From: Bacteroidales bacterium
Lineage (GTDB): Bacteria; Bacteroidota; Bacteroidia; Bacteroidales; UBA12077
Length of the DNA stretch: 8,206 bases
Direction of reading: 5' to 3'
Assembly: GCA_030600625.1 (NCBI GenBank)
Contig: JAUVLS010000049.1
Coordinates: forward strand, 1-8,206
The translations under genes were made by a program, and so were the position numbers. Numbering within the stretch: the first letter of the stretch is position 1; each line of letters opens with the position of its first letter. A model generated the notes under the pieces. That model was given only the letters and a program-made list of their open reading frames with translations, did not search any database and had not been told where the DNA came from. This document shows positions 5,534-8,206 of the stretch, in pieces.

Positions 5534-7864
5534 TTAGAAAGGATATCCAATACCAATATTTATAATAACATCATCTTGCCAGGTAAGATTTCTATTCTCA
5601 AGAATCCAACGTTCTCCATCAGGTAAAGCCGGGTCTCTGAGTTTTACTCCAAAGTCGAGCCTAAAAATTAAAAATGAAAAATCAAAACGAGTACCAACTC
5701 CGGATCCTATAGCAAATTCCTTATAAAACTCATTCATACGGAACATTCCTCCTTCAAGTTTGTCAGAATTAAGATTCCAGACATTTCCTGCATCAATAAA
5801 TAAGGCACCTTCCAATACCCAAAATAATTTAAATCTGTACTCTATATTTGCTTCAAGTTTTATATCACCGGTTTGATTCGGAAATCTGGTTCCTGATCCT
5901 CCGGTATAAGATCCCGGACCTAAATCTTTAACACTCCATGCTCTTATGCTGTTTGCTCCTCCCGAAAAATACATTTTTTCGAAAGGTAGTGATTCTGAAT
6001 TACCATAAGGAATTCCTACTCCCCCAAAAAATCTATAAGCCAGTGTATTTGAATTATCTGTTACATCATAATATCTGAAGTCTATATCAAACTTTGCATA
6101 TTGTGAAAAAGGCACACCTAAAACCGTATAACTTCCATTTTTATCTTTTGATGCATTGGTTAGTTCGCTAATACCAAACAATATATTACCTGATATCTCG
6201 GTATTTAATCTAAAGAAATAAAAATCTCTTCTCTTTTTAATATCCTGATTATTAAATACCAGACTATAACTGGTTACTGATACAAGATGATCATCATAAC
6301 TACTTCGTAAATTAACAGAGTCGATATAGTCTTTAAATTCTTGTGTAGCATAAGGTAATTTTACTGCATTCAGTTCAAGAAGTTTTACCGAATGCTTCAA
6401 AAATTTATTACCATCCCAAATATATCCATAAGACATGTTGGTAATTGTCCTCCGATAATCAATTCTATCCATGAAGTTATATCCTGCAAAAATCTGTGTC
6501 TTAGGGCTATACTTTTTGCTAAACTTTTTGGCTTTAAATACAGGCAATATAAATTTAGGAATACTAACCGTTACATTTCCACCCAGTTCTGTTGTATAAT
6601 AATTTCCAGCTACATTTTGTTCATCAATTGCCTCGACTGCACCATTAATTCTAAAATCTGTAATTTCGGCTCCTCCAAACAAACTCCTGTGCCGATAAAG
6701 TAAATTTCCTCCAACACCAATATTACCATAAGAATTTGTTCCTTGAAGTTCGATTGTATATGACTGCATAAGATACTTTGAGAGCTGAATATTACAATCT
6801 AAATAACCAAGATTCAGGCTATCATTCTCTAATGAATCAACCGTATTAAATTGAATATTTATTATTTTAAATAACCTTAAGGAATTTAAATGTTTGTAGG
6901 TTTTATTAGCATTATAAAGGGAATATTGCTCTCCTTCCTGTATAAAGTTTGATTGTACAACAACTCTCTTGTTTAGGTTATCAATTCCTTTAGAAATAAA
7001 GTAAATCCCGTCAATATAAGTTGTATCCAGGTTATTATAGTAACTTTCACCTAAAGACAAAGCTTCCTTTTGGTCAAAATTGGTAAATACATAAACTTTA
7101 TTAATAACATATTTTTTATGGCTGGTTTTAATTATGGTATTATCGGGTCCTTTCTTTTGAAACTTATGTATATTCATAAATAAGTCAACTTCAAGAGATT
7201 TTGCCGAGCTATCTGCCTGGAAAAAGATGAAATCTTTATTAAATCTATAATAACCCTTATTTTTAAGATTAGTCTCAATACGCTGCCTTTCATCCTCTAA
7301 TAAATCAAGATCAAAATTATCGCCTGTATTTATCCGTGAATTAATAGTATCTGGCATAACATCGGGAGCCAGACTAGTATCGCTGCAAGTATAATTTATC
7401 CTTTTTATTTTATAAGGATCATTGATTTCGACTTTATATAGGATTCTGGCTCTTTTTCTTTTTAATTGAACCGTATCTTTCACCGTAGAATTATAATAAC
7501 CCTTATTATCAAAATAGGATTTTAATAGATCGATGGATTTATTAGATAAATATTCATCATAAATAACAGGTTCTTCACCAATGGTTTTAAACCAGTTACT
7601 AAGCCCCTTATCTTTATCTTCCTTTGATAGGTTATATAACCATAAGTGAAACCGGATACCCAGGATTCTTTTATTTGGTTTCTGCCTGACATAATTTTTA
7701 ATCTCATCTTTTTTTACTTTGCCTTCTCTGACTTTTATTTTATATCTGTCGAGTAAGAACTCATCATCCGGAACTTTTTTTACAGGACTACATGAAGAAA
7801 AGATAATTGCGATTAAAATAATTAATGATCCTAACCGATTTATATTTGATTTATTTAATAACAT
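5534..7864 (-). CDS. tamL: TamL: lipidated TamA/BamA-family outer-membrane assembly protein
   Basis: 776 residues from the ATG at 7864. A TTG four codons earlier is possible but less likely. The signal peptide has a hydrophobic core LIILIAIIF followed by SSCSPVKKVPDDEFLL, so Cys25 is the likely lipidation site. This Cys plus the KKVPDDEFLL-type start is what marks Bacteroidota TamL against classical TamA. The N-terminal half holds POTRA-like segments with the repeated pattern YFDNKGYYNSTV and LKNKGYYRFN (fixed G-Y-Y). From about residue 370 amphipathic strands form a 16-strand Omp85-type barrel. The lock loop is FSGGANSIRAW with Arg641 in the place of the (V/I)RGF arginine, and the protein ends in GIGYPF with the terminal Phe of a β-signal. 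It should insert or export outer-membrane components with TamB. No tamB follows; the next gene is the aldolase, 341 bp away. A divergent RNA methyltransferase gene lies upstream. Confidence 0.88.
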   Translation of the reverse strand: MLLNKSNINRLGSLIILIAIIFSSCSPVKKVPDDEFLLDRYKIKVREGKVKKDEIKNYVRQKPNKRILGIRFHLWLYNLSKEDKDKGLSNWFKTIGEEPVIYDEYLSNKSIDLLKSYFDNKGYYNSTVKDTVQLKRKRARILYKVEINDPYKIKRINYTCSDTSLAPDVMPDTINSRINTGDNFDLDLLEDERQRIETNLKNKGYYRFNKDFIFFQADSSAKSLEVDLFMNIHKFQKKGPDNTIIKTSHKKYVINKVYVFTNFDQKEALSLGESYYNNLDTTYIDGIYFISKGIDNLNKRVVVQSNFIQEGEQYSLYNANKTYKHLNSLRLFKIINIQFNTVDSLENDSLNLGYLDCNIQLSKYLMQSYTIELQGTNSYGNIGVGGNLLYRHRSLFGGAEITDFRINGAVEAIDEQNVAGNYYTTELGGNVTVSIPKFILPVFKAKKFSKKYSPKTQIFAGYNFMDRIDYRRTITNMSYGYIWDGNKFLKHSVKLLELNAVKLPYATQEFKDYIDSVNLRSSYDDHLVSVTSYSLVFNNQDIKKRRDFYFFRLNTEISGNILFGISELTNASKDKNGSYTVLGVPFSQYAKFDIDFRYYDVTDNSNTLAYRFFGGVGIPYGNSESLPFEKMYFSGGANSIRAWSVKDLGPGSYTGGSGTRFPNQTGDIKLEANIEYRFKLFWVLEGALFIDAGNVWNLNSDKLEGGMFRMNEFYKEFAIGSGVGTRFDFSFLIFRLDFGVKLRDPALPDGERWILENRNLTWQDDVIINIGIGYPF

Positions 7865-7919
7865 GAAAAATCTCAACGCTTTATTATATATTTACATTCA
7901 ATAATTTAGAATAGGTAAC

Positions 7920-8028
7920 TTCTAAAAATCCAAATTTCTGCGTTACTCAAATTTTTCAAAACCCTCATTTACAGAAGTAAAATCGAGCCTTGAAAAATTT
8001 AAAAGCCTTGAACTTTGAATTTTTAGAA
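7920..8028. repeat. ~109-bp imperfect palindrome between tamL and the methyltransferase gene
   Basis: The two halves are inverted copies of each other. The outer arms TTCTAAAAAT and ATTTTTAGAA pair perfectly; extended, 7921–7934 matches 8014–8027 at 13 of 14 positions. A second perfect block, AAATTTTTCAA (7949–7959) against TTGAAAAATTT (7990–8000), lies inside. The centre is TTTAC-AGAA-GTAAA (7968–7981). Only the intervening parts diverge. The right half also carries the direct repeat AGCCTTGAA at 7986–7994 and 8004–8012. It fits a miniature inverted-repeat element or a large RNA hairpin; no clear target duplication was seen. Confidence 0.6.
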
Positions 8029-8057
8029 ACCACCAAATATTGTATAATTAGAGAAAC

Positions 8058-8206
8058 ATGTACAACAAAAATAAAATTAAATTCATAAATTCCATTAAAA
8101 AAAAGAAATACAGAGAAATTCATCAATGTTTTTTTGCTGAAGGAGAAAAATTAGTTGATGAATTGCTAAATTCTAATGTTCAAATAATTGAAATTTTTGC
8201 AACTGC
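8058..8206 (+). CDS. RNA methyltransferase, TrmH/SpoU family (N-terminal fragment)
   Basis: Only the first 49 codons are present; the gene runs off the right edge. The readable start, with KIKFINSIKKKKYREIHQCF and then FAEGEKLVDELLNSNVQIIEIFAT, is the typical N-terminal substrate-binding region of SpoU-class 2'-O-ribose methyltransferases. In these, F-x-A/V-E-G-x-K-L-V is a hallmark. The knotted SAM-binding domain would lie beyond the window. Whether the target is rRNA or tRNA cannot be told. The ATG has only a weak purine stretch (AGAGAAA) before it. The gene is divergent from tamL. A TATAAT at 8043–8048 is too close to the ATG, with no good partner element, to call a promoter. Confidence 0.82.
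   Translation, partial: MYNKNKIKFINSIKKKKYREIHQCFFAEGEKLVDELLNSNVQIIEIFAT

Noticed and set aside
6392..6703. Plus-strand 103-codon ORF opposite tamL
   Set aside because: Shadow of the barrel-coding part of tamL; composition and lack of any start signal argue against it.
7865..7876. TamL start at TTG 7876
   Set aside because: An ATG four codons later gives a normal lipoprotein signal peptide; the TTG adds nothing.

Overview
The window is AT-rich chromosomal DNA from a member of the Bacteroidota, most likely class Bacteroidia. The evidence is a lipidated TamA homologue (TamL), the order rpsU–tyrosine recombinase–hpf, a TAnnTTTG-type promoter in front of rpsU, and the near absence of Shine-Dalgarno sequences. 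All seven complete genes are on the minus strand. A truncated eighth gene leaves the right edge on the plus strand. No tRNA, rRNA, CRISPR array or insertion sequence was seen.

Right to left, which is the direction of transcription for most of the window: a divergent pair, tamL (minus) and a TrmH/SpoU-type RNA methyltransferase (plus, cut by the window end), flanks a 193-bp spacer. That spacer holds a ~109-bp imperfect palindrome. tamL is followed by a 341-bp gap with two palindromic motifs that look like dispersed repeats, and by the promoter area of a class I fructose-bisphosphate aldolase gene (fbaB type). A clear intrinsic terminator ends the aldolase transcript. Next come a sodium-coupled NSS/SNF-family transporter and, 12 bp further on, a membrane-anchored protein with three ComEA-like helix-hairpin-helix units.

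The left part is a compact translation and chromosome-maintenance cluster: rpsU (bS21), a XerC/XerD-type recombinase and hpf (ribosome hibernation factor), apparently transcribed together from a good Bacteroidota-type promoter. In related genomes a tRNA cluster and tuf commonly follow hpf, so the left edge probably stops just short of those genes. That is from memory of gene order and cannot be seen here.

Most genes are conserved housekeeping genes and I see no new defence or mobile system. The interesting signals are non-coding. First, a perfect 10-bp inverted repeat starts just after the rpsU stop codon and would lock up the recombinase start codon. Second, a strong Shine-Dalgarno sequence sits in front of hpf alone, in the same operon as the protein reported to help mask the anti-Shine-Dalgarno in this phylum. 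Third, there is the long palindrome between tamL and the methyltransferase gene. Together the first two suggest an rpsU–xer–hpf operon whose three cistrons start translation in three different ways.
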